Shown here piece after piece: positions 34,853 through 45,180 of a stretch of 64,000 nucleotides of DNA. The DNA is taken from NCBI GenBank assembly GCA_009667805.1, contig CM019064.1:108288328-108352327 (forward strand), given 5' to 3'. Below the pieces are notes generated by a model, which searched no databases, was not told the origin of the DNA, and saw only the letters and a list, made by a program, of their open reading frames with translations. The DNA is from Leptobrachium leishanense (lineage: Eukaryota; Chordata; Amphibia; Anura; Megophryidae). The position numbers and the translations under genes are program-made. The first letter of the stretch is position 1, and each line of letters starts with the position of its first letter.

Positions 34853-36189
34853 TGACGCCCATCACCAGATCAAAAAATTTTCAATATAGGACCACATGGT
34901 CCACCCCTGCATTCTTCCACAATACCACAGAGGGGTTACTGTATGATAGTACTTGCAGGCCTGGAACCAAAAGCACAATATTTGGGTGCACTGCCACTGA
35001 CGCCTGTATCAGATTCATATCCTCAGAGGGGTTACGGTGTGACGGCACTGTTGGGGACGCTAAAGGACCAATTTTAAAGCACCTATTGTTACTTTCATCC
35101 AAAGCTTGCATATATTTCACAATAATTTAGCCAAAAAAATCAGTAAACTTTTTCTGCGTGTACGAAAATGTCTCCTCTTTTCATACAGACTGCCGCCCCA
35201 AGCAGTTGTTTATGGATAGGTTAAAGGAAAAGCATTTACCGTCATATGAAACGTCATTTTTTTGTTTTTAAGTGTTTCTATACATCCTAGAAATCCGCCA
35301 CTTCACGGGCAGGTTATGGGGACCTCCTAGGCACGATAGTTGAAGGAATTTTTGGTTTTTATTTTTAACCCTTATTTCATGGAAAACTCACTGTCCCTTT
35401 AAAAACGTTTTTTTTTAAACTTTTTGTTCTTGTTTCCTGTCCCCCAGGGCACTACCCGGACCCCCCATACACCTTTTATGGCAAATATGTAGCATATATG
35501 CCCTCTTGGAAGGCACTCTAAAAAACGAATTTTCAGCCCCCTTGATGTCTAGATTGGGTTCGAGTTCGGGTTCGGGTTTGGACCCGAAGAAATGGGAAGT
35601 TCGGGTCCGGGCTCGAACCGAACTCGGGGAGTGTTCGGCTCATCCCTAATTGTGACATGTTAAAAGAGCTAAACTGGCCATCGCTGGAATCTAGACGCAC
35701 CCTTCACCTTTCCAGTCTGGTGTTAAAGAGCTTTTCTGGGAAGCTGCCACCCTATCTGAATAGACTGCTTCCCCCAGCAGCTCCCTCATCCTATAACCTC
35801 CGATCCAGGACCAGCACCTCACTTGCAATACCACAATACAAAAAGACAGTTGCTCGATCCTCATTTTCCTACAGAGCACTGCAGTTATGGAATAACCTCC
35901 CAGACAGCATCAATTCTTCCACCAGTCTTAAGTCACTCAAGAGCTCCTTACTAACATACCTCAATACAGAATGCACCTGTAAACATGTAACATAATGACT
36001 ATTTCCTACATATTTATTTTCTGTTAATCCGTATATTTGTGTTGTTAATACCTTACATTGTATTACTTTGTATTTCTGTAACTGTAACACTTCAATGTTC
36101 TTGAACCCAGGACATACTTTAAAACAAGAGAAATCTCAATGTATCCTTCCTGGTAAAATCCTTTATAAATATAAAAATAAATATAAACA

Positions 36190-37031
36190 TTAGAAACTGG
36201 TCATGCAACAGACATCTGAATGGTGGTGCAAGGAGTCAACAGTCTTTCACGGTTGCATGTCCGTATGCTATTTTTCTTTCATTTCATTGTGTTAATGTTT
36301 GTTGTTTGAGTGATAAAGAAAATCTTTAGCCTAGTTTATACCTGTGTGATTTTTATATACTTTTAATCCAGAAAAATGGGGAAACCTGACCTCACTATTA
36401 ATCATAGTATTATTTTATACAGATTTTTCAAATAAAATAAAAAAATACAGAATAGAGGAAAGATACACAGAGTCAAAACAGAAAAGCATGTGAAATATTG
36501 CTAGTGGGGTCTAGTTATAATGTGATGCTATAAGATGATGTCACTCATAAGGGCTACATTGGGGCAAAAAAAATCATCACGCTCACTATGCAGTAAGTCC
36601 ACCTAATGTAGCAGTGAATATTGCTTATTATAGGTATAGAAATTCACACAAGGACTGCGCAGCCCCTATACCTGGAGTTCAAACTAGCATCATCAGGATT
36701 TGCCCCAACTCAAAAAACGAATTTGCAGAAAAAGGCTTCGAGCATTTAAAATAATCTTTCTGCAATCCGAAAAAATACTCTGAATGTGCCCCACACTTCT
36801 TTGTCAACACATGCAAGCATTTTATATTACTATCAATTTCATATTAGGGTGCTACTGAGGCCAATGATTACAATGTACAAGATGCAGTGCATTCCGCTTA
36901 AAAATAATATTAGAGATTCTAAAATCACCTCTAAGAAACAAAGGTCCTAAATCTGAACCTACTGCCTGCTTTTATGAGATTAAGTAACTTATTCGGTACT
37001 TACATCTTATGGGGCTCTCGTCAACACAAGT
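36190..37031. other. AT-rich DNA, no recognised gene
   Basis: No element ends or protein-like frames seen between the LINE tail and the next MITE. Confidence 0.45.
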
Positions 37032-37480
37032 TTAACTCCTTCACTACCAAGATCGACTTTACTTGATCAGCACCTGCTGGTGCCCCAATGTATATATGGG
37101 CGATTTGGGCTAATTTTGGATTGCAAAATTTTGTTTTTTTCAACAAAATTTGCTTGTGATTGGATTCCAGTATTTGCCCTAATGTTTTAGAACTTCAGGC
37201 ATGATACCCAAGGTGTCAAAGCTGATTAAACAGCTTGGAATCTGTATTTTTCTTCACAAAAACACGGATCCAATAGCTGTATAATGGAGCCATAGTAGTG
37301 ACTTTGGGCCAACATATAAAAGGAGCTATCTGCCTGTGAATTAATGCATACAATTTGAAATATGCTTTTGAGATTCTCAGACACATTTTAAATGTATGTG
37401 TAATGCAAATTTATTTTCCATAAATCCACTGGGCCCTGGCAGGAGATATTTGTAAAATAACTTGGTAGTGAAGGGGTTAA
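37032..37480. mobile_element. TTAA MITE, CTTCACTACCAAG family
   Basis: A 449-bp element with TTAA at both limits and ends TTAACTCCTTCACTACCAAG and CTTGGTAGTGAAGGGGTTAA. It aligns with 9517-9945 through the interior, including the CAGCACCTGCTGGTGCCCC hairpin near the left. Non-coding. Confidence 0.82.
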
Positions 37481-38066
37481 TTAGGCACTGCATTAGAGAA
37501 CCACAAGCTTAAAGCACTCTCAAACCCCGTGACAAAAGCCAAAGTGCCAACACGTTGAGGCCCTTTTTATACCTAGCTGTAACTTTGTGGTGTGAAATCG
37601 AGAGGGTAGCACTTTACTGCTACTGTCAGTCTGAGAGTAAGGAACTGTGTGCAATGTATTTTCAGTTTTTCATTTTGTAGCTACTCTACATATTTATGTA
37701 TCTAATGTAATTCAAATCACAGCTGCTAAACTTATGACATGTAATAACGTTTAAGGAATTTATTAATGCTGCTAATCACAATCTATATATTTTTTCTAAT
37801 GGATTGTGATTGCTTATTACAATCTTTGCTTTTGATAAATATTAAAATAATGTCAGATTTGATTATAGATAGATATTATATTGTATAGTTTGCATATTAT
37901 ATTTTTTTGTAATTTGTGGAGTCATTGGGCTTTCTTGTTAGTGTTAAGCTATATTATATTAGTACATAGGGAAGTAAGCCAGAAGTAACTATTTTTGCAT
38001 ATATTTGCCCACTTGGTTGATCTAGATTCTCTATATTTTTTTTATCTAGTAATGGGTTGGGTCTAA

Positions 38067-38591
38067 GGCCCCGTTCACACCTGGGCGTTTTACAGCACGT
38101 TCCTGTGCGCTGTAAAACGCCTAAACATGGAAATCCCATGATTTCCTATGGGGCCTGTTCACACCTGGGCGTTTTACAGTGCGTAAGAACGCGCTGTAAA
38201 ACGTCCTACGCCCAAAGAAGTACAGGAGCTTCTTTTTTTTTTGAGAAAGGCTTTTACCAGGAAGGATACATTGAGATTTCTCTCGTTTTCAAGTATGTCC
38301 TGGGTGGCGAGTATGTACCATTAGGTGTCTTGCCCAAGGACACTTACTGGAGAGGTTGCTCACTGGGATCGAACCCATGACTCCACAGGCTCTCTCCATG
38401 CAGAGCAGTGATGTTACCTCTACCCCACCCAGCCGGTAGTTTGGGGCATATTGCAGTGTGTTCGCAGCCATAGACTGCACTTTGAACGTGCTGCAATGCG
38501 CCTTCACGCCTTTTCACGTTTTTTTGCGATACTCGCATCAAAAAACGCGCGTATTACACACATCAAAAAATGCTTAGGTGTGAACCCAGCC
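38067..38591. mobile_element. Harbinger-type MITE (GTTCACACC family) with nested SINE
   Basis: Ends GGCCCCGTTCACACCTGG and the complement of GGCTGGGTTCACACCTAAGC, flanked by TAA on both sides (38064-38066, 38592-38594). The left part repeats the unit CACACCTGGGCGTTTTACAG twice, each with a hairpin partner (CTGTAAAACG). A SINE (38238-38436) lies in the middle. Without it the MITE is about 325 bp. Confidence 0.85.
38238..38436 (-). mobile_element. tRNA-derived SINE inside a Harbinger MITE
   Basis: Near full-length minus-strand copy: tail at 38238-38300, body CTTGCCCAAGGACACTTACT, B-box region GGGATCGAACCC at about 38366-38377, and tRNA-like head to about 38436. The CTTCTTTTTTTTTT run preceding it is its A-tail. 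It inserted after the MITE. Confidence 0.88.
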
Positions 38592-39618
38592 TAATGAGTA
38601 AATAAATACAGCGCAAGCCATTAACCCTTAGCATCTCTCTATTACCTGTTCTATTATGAGCGTGCAACTATATTAACAACTTGTCTCGTCTAGTTAGAGA
38701 GCTGCTAATAAAGACATAAGATTTGTGTGTATAATAAAAAGTAACCTGTGTCAAGAAAAATAAAACAAAAAAATGACACATTTGATCCAAAATTGAAGAA
38801 ATAAAACCCATGAAATGTAAAAGTGTGTTGTAAAATGGAGAGAAAAACAAGAGGTGGAAAGGTGGTGTGTTTTTCATTTCTATTACATCAATAAATCACG
38901 CAAATAGTTTAAAGAGAAACATAATGAGATCTAACAATTATATTAACTTTAATTAAAGGTGGAATCATTTAATAAGCGCTTGTGATCCAGATTACCATAT
39001 GTTCTAAAAACAAATGTTACCTGGCAGCAGTCCAGTTATTTAATACAATACTCTATGATTTTTTATTAAAGTATATAGGTGAATACATTTTTTCTTTCTA
39101 TTCTATTCTATAAAATACTCTACAGGGCTGTTCAGCGAAGAAAAGAAATACTTACAAACCTTTTATATCCTTTATGATTCTGAACCTTTCTACTTGGTCT
39201 ACTCTGAGTACAGATGATGTGAGATGTTAGCAGAACTTGCAAAGGTTTCATCTCACTCTTACAGTTCTCAGATAAGCAGACAGGAGATAAAGAACTGCAT
39301 ATCTGTAGAGTCTGTAAAAAAAGGATTGAGTGTTCCCAAGCACAGCTATGACATTTCTGCCCCTTCCCATATTGCCCAAAGGTCTTTGAGTTTTTATTGT
39401 TGTTTTTTTTTATTCAGAACTGCTTATCTAGCCTAATTAAATTAAATGATGCCCTCCTTTCCTTATCATTTTCCCATAGAAATGTAAGTATTTTTCTAAA
39501 ACTGTAGAATAATTAAAGAAAAAAAATAGAAAAAAGTAGCAAGAAAAAGGTCTTACTCAAAAACACCTCTCGTTTAAAGATATTCTTACAGAAGTACTAC
39601 ATAGTAGCTGTACTTGTT
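38592..39618. other. AT-rich DNA, no recognised gene
   Basis: Short open frames only. No repeats or family signatures recognised. Confidence 0.45.
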
Positions 39619-40352
39619 GGGCTCTATTACATTCTTCACGCAAAAATGCACGGTAAACGCGTGAATTTTTGCGCGAAGCGTTAAACGTTAACGCGCATAA
39701 ATGAACGCAGGTATTACAATCCTCGTGCATTATTTCATCCGTCAAAAAATAACGCGCGTAAAAAAGACGCGCAAAAACGCAGAAGGCATTAACGTTGCGT
39801 GCAGGAATCGGTGTGCGGACTGTTTTGTCACGCAATTCAGCCAATCAGAATTAAGAACCTTAATTATCTCACGTTAAGTTTTTGCGCCTGTCAAAGTCAA
39901 TCTGTGCATATACACTATATTGCCAAAAGTATTCGCTCACAAGTTCATATGCGAGTCAAGGCAGGTGAGAGAATACTTTTGGCAATATAGTGTATATTGC
40001 ATCAAAAAAAAAACACAAACAACTTCTCAAATTTATTGTTTGGGTATGTGTAGAATGTGTAACTATACTGTGCTGTATTTTTTTTTTCGGGCTGGTATAT
40101 TTGGTTTCGGCCAGGACGTTCAGATTTGCAATTAACACCAGCTTTTCATTTACGCTCACAATGTTAAGTATAGGACGCGCGCAGTACAGTACGCTCGTGC
40201 AGCGATCGCGCAGGTTCACCTGCGGTAGACGTTAACGCGCATTTTTTGCGCGGACGTTGTAATACAACGTTCAGCGCAAAGGGTTTTGCCCCTCCGCGTT
40301 AATGCGTTTTTGCACACACGTTAACGTTTGCGCGAAGAATGTAAAAGAGCCC
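39619..40352. mobile_element. Hairpin-rich MITE, GGGC family (copy 5)
   Basis: A 734-bp element with ends GGGCTCTATTACATTCTTC and the complement of GGGCTCTTTTACATTCTTCG, flanked by GTT on both sides (39616-39618, 40353-40355). It contains CACAATGTTAAGTATAGGAC, the family's shared internal segment, near 40160. A Tc1-type mini-element lies inside at 39913-39992. Non-coding. Confidence 0.8.
39913..39992. mobile_element. 80-bp Tc1/mariner mini-MITE
   Basis: Nearly pure inverted repeat: CACTATATTGCCAAAAGTAT at the left and its complement at the right, around a short centre (about 20 bp). TA flanks both sides (39911-39912, 39993-39994). It is essentially two Tc1 ends joined, nested in a GGGC-family MITE. 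Confidence 0.88.
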
Positions 40353-40599
40353 GTTTTCTTTTAGGTCTGTCTGATTGGATGAAACCATTCTGGTCCCCTA
40401 AATATTTATTGGCTAATGAAATGGAATGAATGAGTTTTTATTCTGTTATGTCTATTTCTATTGTAATCTAGTCATATGTCTTTGGTCAGATATTAATTAT
40501 AGTTAAAAGGAGAAACTTAAAAACGTTGGATATTACTCTTACACTTTAAACAGAACAGTGATCCCACTAAGTAGTGTGTTAGTACTGAAACAACTAAAT

Positions 40600-40681
40600 G
40601 ACGTATATAGTACGTCCTTGGTCCTTAAAGGGACTTTTCCCCAGAACGTGCTATGTACGTCAATGGTACTTAAGGGGTTGA
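40600..40681 (-). repeat. Type C TTAA-MITE left-end hairpin, reversed
   Basis: On the minus strand this matches the first ~85 bp of the element at 15652 (AACCCCTTAAGTACCATTGA, then a hairpin with GGACGTACTATATACGTC). It may be a solo end, or part of a rearranged element with 41082-41952. Confidence 0.55.
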
Positions 40682-41081
40682 TGAAAGTTCTCCAGTCATG
40701 TACATCTAATACTTTCTGAACCTTAAGGGAGTTGCAGTCCAGGAGATAATGTATTATAAAGAATGTTCCACTTAAACCTCTATATTTGTTTCAGACGTTA
40801 CTGATTTCTCTTCCCACACAGGAGTTTTACCATTTGCAAGCTGAGATAACTTAATTTGGAGGGTTGGTAGACAGACTTACCAGCCAAGTACTATGCAGAC
40901 CCAGAAACGTAGGTCTTGGCTCCGACTTACAAAACATGCAAATAAACTATTTTTCTGCCTAGATGGTTCAGCTCGTAGGACGACACTGCCCTCATTAAAT
41001 GGGTAGATTTGCAATCATCAGTGATGGCTCCAGAATGGCTTCATTTCCAGATCTGGTGTCCAACACCTTTCACACAGTATT

Positions 41082-41952
41082 GAGGACAAGTTCACAAGTA
41101 AAAGATGGTGTAATCTTCCTTGATGCCAGCCAGATGGTTTTATGGGCCCCTGCTGTCGCGAAGACATCATCACCGTGTACAATGATGTCATTTTCAGGCA
41201 ACCCCCCAGTGCCTGAAGGGGGAATCTGAAAGGGGAGGTCCTTTGGACCACTCTCCCTTCCCCACGGCTGCATCTAGAAAAAAAGAGAGGCACTGCTGGA
41301 GAGGGCTGAGTCTGCCCTTTCCAGTGGTGCCTTTGTTTACCCCCTTAGTTGCTGGATCGCGATTCGCTTCGGGAGGTGGCTGACATCTCCGTGGCAGCTA
41401 GAGGCCTTTCAAAGGATACCAAACATGACTAGGTTTGGTGTAAAAATAAAAAAAATTAAATAAAAAAAAAAAAAATTGTCTTGGGTATAATAAAAGAGGA
41501 CTTCAAATCACGTTTAAACATGATGAGCATAAAACAGTCAATATGAGCTAAGCACACAGAGGTGAAATGTCTCAGCAGTGAAGGGGTTAAAAAGCAAAAA
41601 CGCGTAAAAATTGGGTATTTCTAATTTCAGGACAAAATTTGGAAACTATATAGCCGGGGTATTTTTTGGCGATTGTTGATTTTGAGGATTAAAGTACGAA
41701 AAGGTTTTTTTTTTTCATTTTTTTCATCATATTTCATAAAAAATTTATAGTAAACTATAAGATATGAAGGAAATAATGGTAACTTTAGGAAGTCCATTTA
41801 CTGGCAAAAAAAAACGGTATATAATATGTGTGGGTTACATAAACGAGTACGAGGAAAATTAGAACTAAACACAAACAGCGCAGAAATGTAAAAACAGCAG
41901 TGGGTACTTTCAGTCTGACAAAAGTAATATTGACTGGTCAATAAGGGGTTAA
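41082..41952. mobile_element. TTAA hairpin MITE, middle and right part, types A/C
   Basis: The left portion matches 15775-15990 (GATGGTTTTATGGGCCCC, GGGGAATCTGAAAGGGGAGG). The right portion (about 41555-41952) matches the right end of 6433-7645, including CTCAGCAGTGAAGGGGTTAA, AAAATTGGGTATTTCTA and the terminal AATAAGGGGTTAA (TTAA at 41949-41952). The left boundary is uncertain. Non-coding. Confidence 0.6.
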
Positions 41953-43465
41953 AAATATAGTTCCTAGTTTGGACCGCAAATAAATTCAAACGAATAGCGG
42001 TAATTCAGTTGCATTGCCAGGCTGCAAAATCAAAATACAAAATAAATGTATCTAATCAATATAAATATTATCAGATTAATTCCAATAAATTCAGATGAAA
42101 ATTGCATTAACTATGCAAGGCAAATTCCCTACACCTAATCATAAAACCAGCAGAAATAGGAACCCATACCATAAAAAGTAACCCTAGTCCTTATCTAGTC
42201 CTAACCCTATATTCTGGTATGGAAGGTATAGTGTAAGTAAAGTGAAGGTACAGAGGGAGTAGAAGTATACGGGTGAATATAGTGGGGAAAAAAATATGTA
42301 CACCTCTAAGTTTTTCAAACCTGTCCGTTATTGGATCTGACTGATATTTTTGGATTGGTCCAAGTAGAATATCAACGAAACAAATAGATCTGGACTAAGA
42401 AATCCCTGAAACTGTACTGAAATTTTTGACCTGCATATGTGTATTACTGATGTACTTCACACTCGGTCTCTAATTGAGACTAAATCAATAAAAATGTGCT
42501 CTGCTTTATTTCATCTACCAGGATATGTAAAGTACTATAATTGTGTGCTGAATACCTATGACACTAGTTTAACTAGATTGCCTAATACTGTGTGCTAATG
42601 CAGTTCAGAAATACAGTGTTGAGAGCTGTAGTCCTTTTTTCCCTAAGCCCATATCAATGACCTTTACAGGAGCACCATCATAGAACAGCTCCTTTTGATC
42701 AAGTGCTTCATTAAATTTCTGTCCTGAGAGAGCCAACTACAATTTCAATTATTATGGAATCATCTTAGGGTAATAACAATTCAGCCATAAACTGGTTTTC
42801 TGCATAAGCTCACAGAACAGGACAGCTCATTAAATAGTACAATGTTGAATAAAAAATAAATCTGTTTTCGAAAGCAACCCTAGCAATACATTGACGTGTT
42901 CTACATATTGTACAATGTGATGATATGACAATACATGCGTAATAGTAACATTTATTCTGCTGATGTTGTATACAAGTGTTCATGTTTAGAGAATACTCAT
43001 ATCTTCCAATTATATATACAGTATGTGCCTCCAATTTTATCGGAAGGGAGTACTGACTACTGAGTAATTTTGGGAACATTAAAATATTCAATAACGCTGA
43101 AAATCTTTTCTTGGAATGTGTCAGCTTTGATGTTGATGGGTTGAAAGTGTCTCTACAACAAAGTCTTTCTTCTATCTCATAGAAAGCCTAAGTATAAGAA
43201 TAGAGGTTTTTAAGGATGTTAAAGTCCAACCAATTCCATTTTGGTGCATATAAGTTTACAGTACAAACTGGTTCCATTCTTTTCTTTCTATTATCTAAAT
43301 TTTATGTTGCATTTTACAACAGTTGTAGGAGAAGAATATGAGAAACTGATACTACACAGCGATTTGATCACTGGAAACTTAAAAAAATTGAGCGCCCTGC
43401 TCATGGCCTGCCTAGCCACTGTGCTGCCTGGATCCAAGGATGAAATGCCCTCCAGAAAAACATGT
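41953..43465. other. AT-rich DNA, no recognised gene
   Basis: No element ends or family-like frames identified up to the tandem array. Confidence 0.45.
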
Positions 43466-43467
43466 GG

Positions 43468-43715
43468 CATGTATGAGTGTACCACAGAGCTGCACAGCAA
43501 TAAAACTCACAGAAATGTGCAGTATGTATCAGCGTATCACAGAGCCCCACAGCAGTAAAACTCACAGTAATGTGTGGTGTGTATGACCGTATCATAGAGC
43601 TGCACAGCAAAAAAGTCACAGTAATGTGCAATATGCATGAGCATATCACAGAGCTACACAGCAATAAAACTCACAGTAATGTTCGGTGAGTATGGATTTA
43701 TCACAGAGCTCCACA
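43468..43715. repeat. ~58-bp tandem array, left part
   Basis: Four to five units with CACAGAGCTGCACAGCAATA, AAACTCACAGTAATGTGC and GTATGAGCGTATCA-like sequence. The array stops at an insertion near 43716 and resumes at 45181-45355, so a single array has been split. Confidence 0.8.
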
Positions 43716-43908
43716 CAGGGGTGTAGTTAGAGGGTGGTGGGAGGGCGGAGGGGCGGTCCAGAGGGTGCCACTGTTAAGGTGGGTGCCACAGGTGGAGGGG
43801 CCCATGAGCGCATTCTGGAAATGGCGGCACACACAGCAGCCGCTGTCTGACCTTCCACACACCGTGAGGCTGAGGCAACCCCTGGTGTGGTGCTCTATTA
43901 TACACTTA
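43716..43908. other. Unclassified insert beside the Helitron-like element
   Basis: Begins ACACAGGGGTGTAGTTAGAG and includes CAACCCCTGGTGTGGTG near 43876-43892, possible inverted ends of a small MITE. G-rich between them. Weak evidence. Confidence 0.35.
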
Positions 43909-43935
43909 CTAGTTGTAAAGCCTGCCCAGAGGGCA

Positions 43936-44600
43936 GTCTATTGTGGATATACTGCCCCTGCTCATGGATATACTGCCCCAGCTCGTGGATACTGCCCCAG
44001 CACGTGGATACTGCCCCAGCACGTGGATACTGCCCCCGCACGTGGATACTGCCCCCGCACGTGGATACTGCCCCAGCCTGCCCAGAGGGCAGTCTATTGT
44101 GGGTATACTGCCCCAGCTCGTGGATACTGCCCCAGCACGTGGATATTGCCCCAGCATGTGGATATTTGCCCCCAGCACATGGATTTGCCCCCAGCTCATG
44201 GATTTGCCCCCAGCTCATGGATTTGCCCCCAGCTCATGGATTTGCCCCCAGCTCATGGAGTTGCCCAGCTCATGGAGTTGCCCAGCTCATGGATTTGCCC
44301 AGCTCATGGATTTGCCCCCAGCTCATGGAGTTGCCCAGCTCATGGATTTGCCCAGCTCATGGATTTGCCCAGCACATGGATTTGCCCCCAGCTCATGGAG
44401 TTGCCCAGCTCATGGATTTGCCCCCAGCTCATGGATTTGCCCAGCACATGGATTTGCCCCAGCTCGTGGATTTGCCCAGCACGTGGATTTGCCCAGCACG
44501 TGGATTTGCCCCCAGCTCGTGGATTTGCCCCCAGGTCGTGGATATGGTCCCCCAGCTCGTGGATATGGACCCCCCCAGCTCGTGGATATGGACCCCCACC
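43936..44600. repeat. 17-19-bp minisatellite
   Basis: About 35 units of forms such as CTGCCCCAGCACGTGGATA (19 bp), GATTTGCCCCCAGCTCATG (19 bp) and GTTGCCCAGCTCATG-type shorter units. It keeps all frames open on both strands over long distances, so the long proline/tryptophan-rich frames here are repeat artefacts. A duplicate of the element's terminal hairpin occurs at 44080-44095. Confidence 0.92.
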
Positions 44601-44665
44601 CCCACCAGCGCTCATACTTACCTGTCGAGCGGCGCCAGGGAAGTGAAGATTTCCCCGCTTCCGGT

Positions 44666-45164
44666 CTTTGAAGGACCCAAGCCGCGGTCACGTGACCGGG
44701 GCTTGGGTCCTTCAAAGCGGAAGCGAGGGAACTTTCCCTCCGCCGCTCGGGGGGTTGGATGCGCGCGGCAGCCGGGTAGAGGCTGCGCCTCTACCCGGCT
44801 GCCGCGCGCATCCTACCCCTGAGCGGCGGAGGGAACTTTCCCTTCGCCGCTCGGGGGACCCGTTAGATGCACACAGCAGCCGGGTAGAGGCTGCGCTCGC
44901 AGCCTCTACCCGGCTGCCGCGCGCATCCAACCCCCCGAGCGGCGGAGGAAACTTTCCCTTCGCCGCTCTGGGGTTGGATGCGCGCGGCAGCCGGGTAGAG
45001 GCTGCGAGCGCAGCCTCTACCCGGCTGCTGTGTGCATGTGTAACCGCCGCGGCGAGCCGGCAGCCGGCTCGTGCCGCGGCGGTTGCATGCGCGCGCAACC
45101 AACCGCCGCTGGTTGCGCGCGCATGCGCAGTAAGGCTTTGGCGACGGACAGCCAAAGCCTTACT
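44666..45164. repeat. Series of long GC-rich palindromes
   Basis: Consecutive inverted repeats at 44666-44717, 44757-44813, 44877-44916, 44988-45027, 45042-45084, 45085-45126 and 45129-45164. The three middle ones share CAGCCGGGTAGAGGCTGCG arms with different flanks. The interspersed GGAAACTTTCCCTTCGCCGC-like segment repeats. Long open frames here reflect high GC content. Confidence 0.9.
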
Positions 45165-45180
45165 CTTTTATTATATAGAT

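Larger units (their letters stand above)
32870..35050 (+). repeat. ~138-bp tandem repeats in the hAT 3' region
   Basis: About five units containing CTCTTCCACAATACCACAGA, GGGGTTACTGTATGATGATA and AGGCACAATATCTGGGTGCA. Two units are split, one by a Harbinger MITE (33040-33489) and one by a CR1 fragment (about 33801-34826). The uninterrupted units show both empty sites. Confidence 0.85.
28485..35648 (+). mobile_element. hAT DNA transposon, 7,164 bp, with intact ends
   Basis: Inverted ends TAGGGATGAGCGGTTCGGG and, at the right, the complement of TAGGGATGAGCCGAACAC. A perfect 8-bp target duplication, ATTGTGAC, lies at 28477-28484 and 35649-35656. Both subterminal regions are rich in GTTCGGGTTCGG motifs. 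Inside are a TATA-containing leader, ~82-bp tandem repeats, a transposase gene with three breaks, and ~138-bp tandem repeats that host a Harbinger MITE and a CR1 fragment. The intact duplication marks a comparatively recent insertion into the LINE. Confidence 0.93.
26745..35998 (+). pseudogene. L2-like LINE ORF2 reverse transcriptase, broken
   Basis: Reverse transcriptase remnant. In order: TARVVPIHKSGDSTLVSNYR and PISLLPVMSKILEK (26867-26980), FLDFAKAFDTV (27130-27165), then after the first insertion GVPQGSILGPLLFTIFINDL (27871-27930) and MYADNTVIY (27962-27988). The active-site motif should read YADD, so the second aspartate is changed to asparagine. A one-base slip in the T-run at 28073-28078 shifts frame; the frame then continues to 28484 and, beyond the hAT, from 35657 to 35998 (ending with a LWNNLPDSI-type region). 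A stop lies at about 26836. It lacks catalytic competence. Confidence 0.85.
26745..36185 (+). mobile_element. L2-like LINE, 5'-truncated, interrupted twice
   Basis: Non-LTR retrotransposon of the CR1/L2 group in three pieces: about 26745-27211, 27797-28484 and 35649-36185. The first gap is a truncated LINE, the second a complete hAT transposon. After the coding region, the 3' UTR ends in the conserved tail (about 36105-36172: CCCAGGACATAC through TTCCTGGTAAAATCC) and an A-rich repeat (ATAAAAATAAATATAAAC). The same tail ends the SINE. The 5' UTR, endonuclease domain and start of the reverse transcriptase are missing. Confidence 0.82.
43909..45179 (-). mobile_element. Non-autonomous Helitron-like element
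   Basis: On the minus strand it starts TCTATATAATAAAAGAGTAA (from 45179) and ends CTAG (43912-43909). A 6-bp-stem hairpin (CTGCCC-TCT-GGGCAG) lies about 9 bases before the end. The bases outside are A before the start and T after the end, so it sits in an AT dinucleotide. A TC start, CTRR end, 3' hairpin and A|T target are the Helitron hallmarks. The interior holds a 17-19-bp minisatellite and GC-rich palindromes, and no helicase or Rep gene. Confidence 0.68.

Noticed and set aside
43765..44822. Two long overlapping open frames (293 and 311 residues), plus similar ones on the other strand
   Set aside because: They are translations of the 17-19-bp minisatellite and adjoining GC-rich palindromes. 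All frames stay open because the repeat lacks stops, and the products have no family similarity.
44666..45164. CRISPR array or CpG-island promoter
   Set aside because: The repeats are palindromes of different lengths without regular spacers, and the genome is eukaryotic. GC richness comes from repeat cargo, with no gene start nearby.
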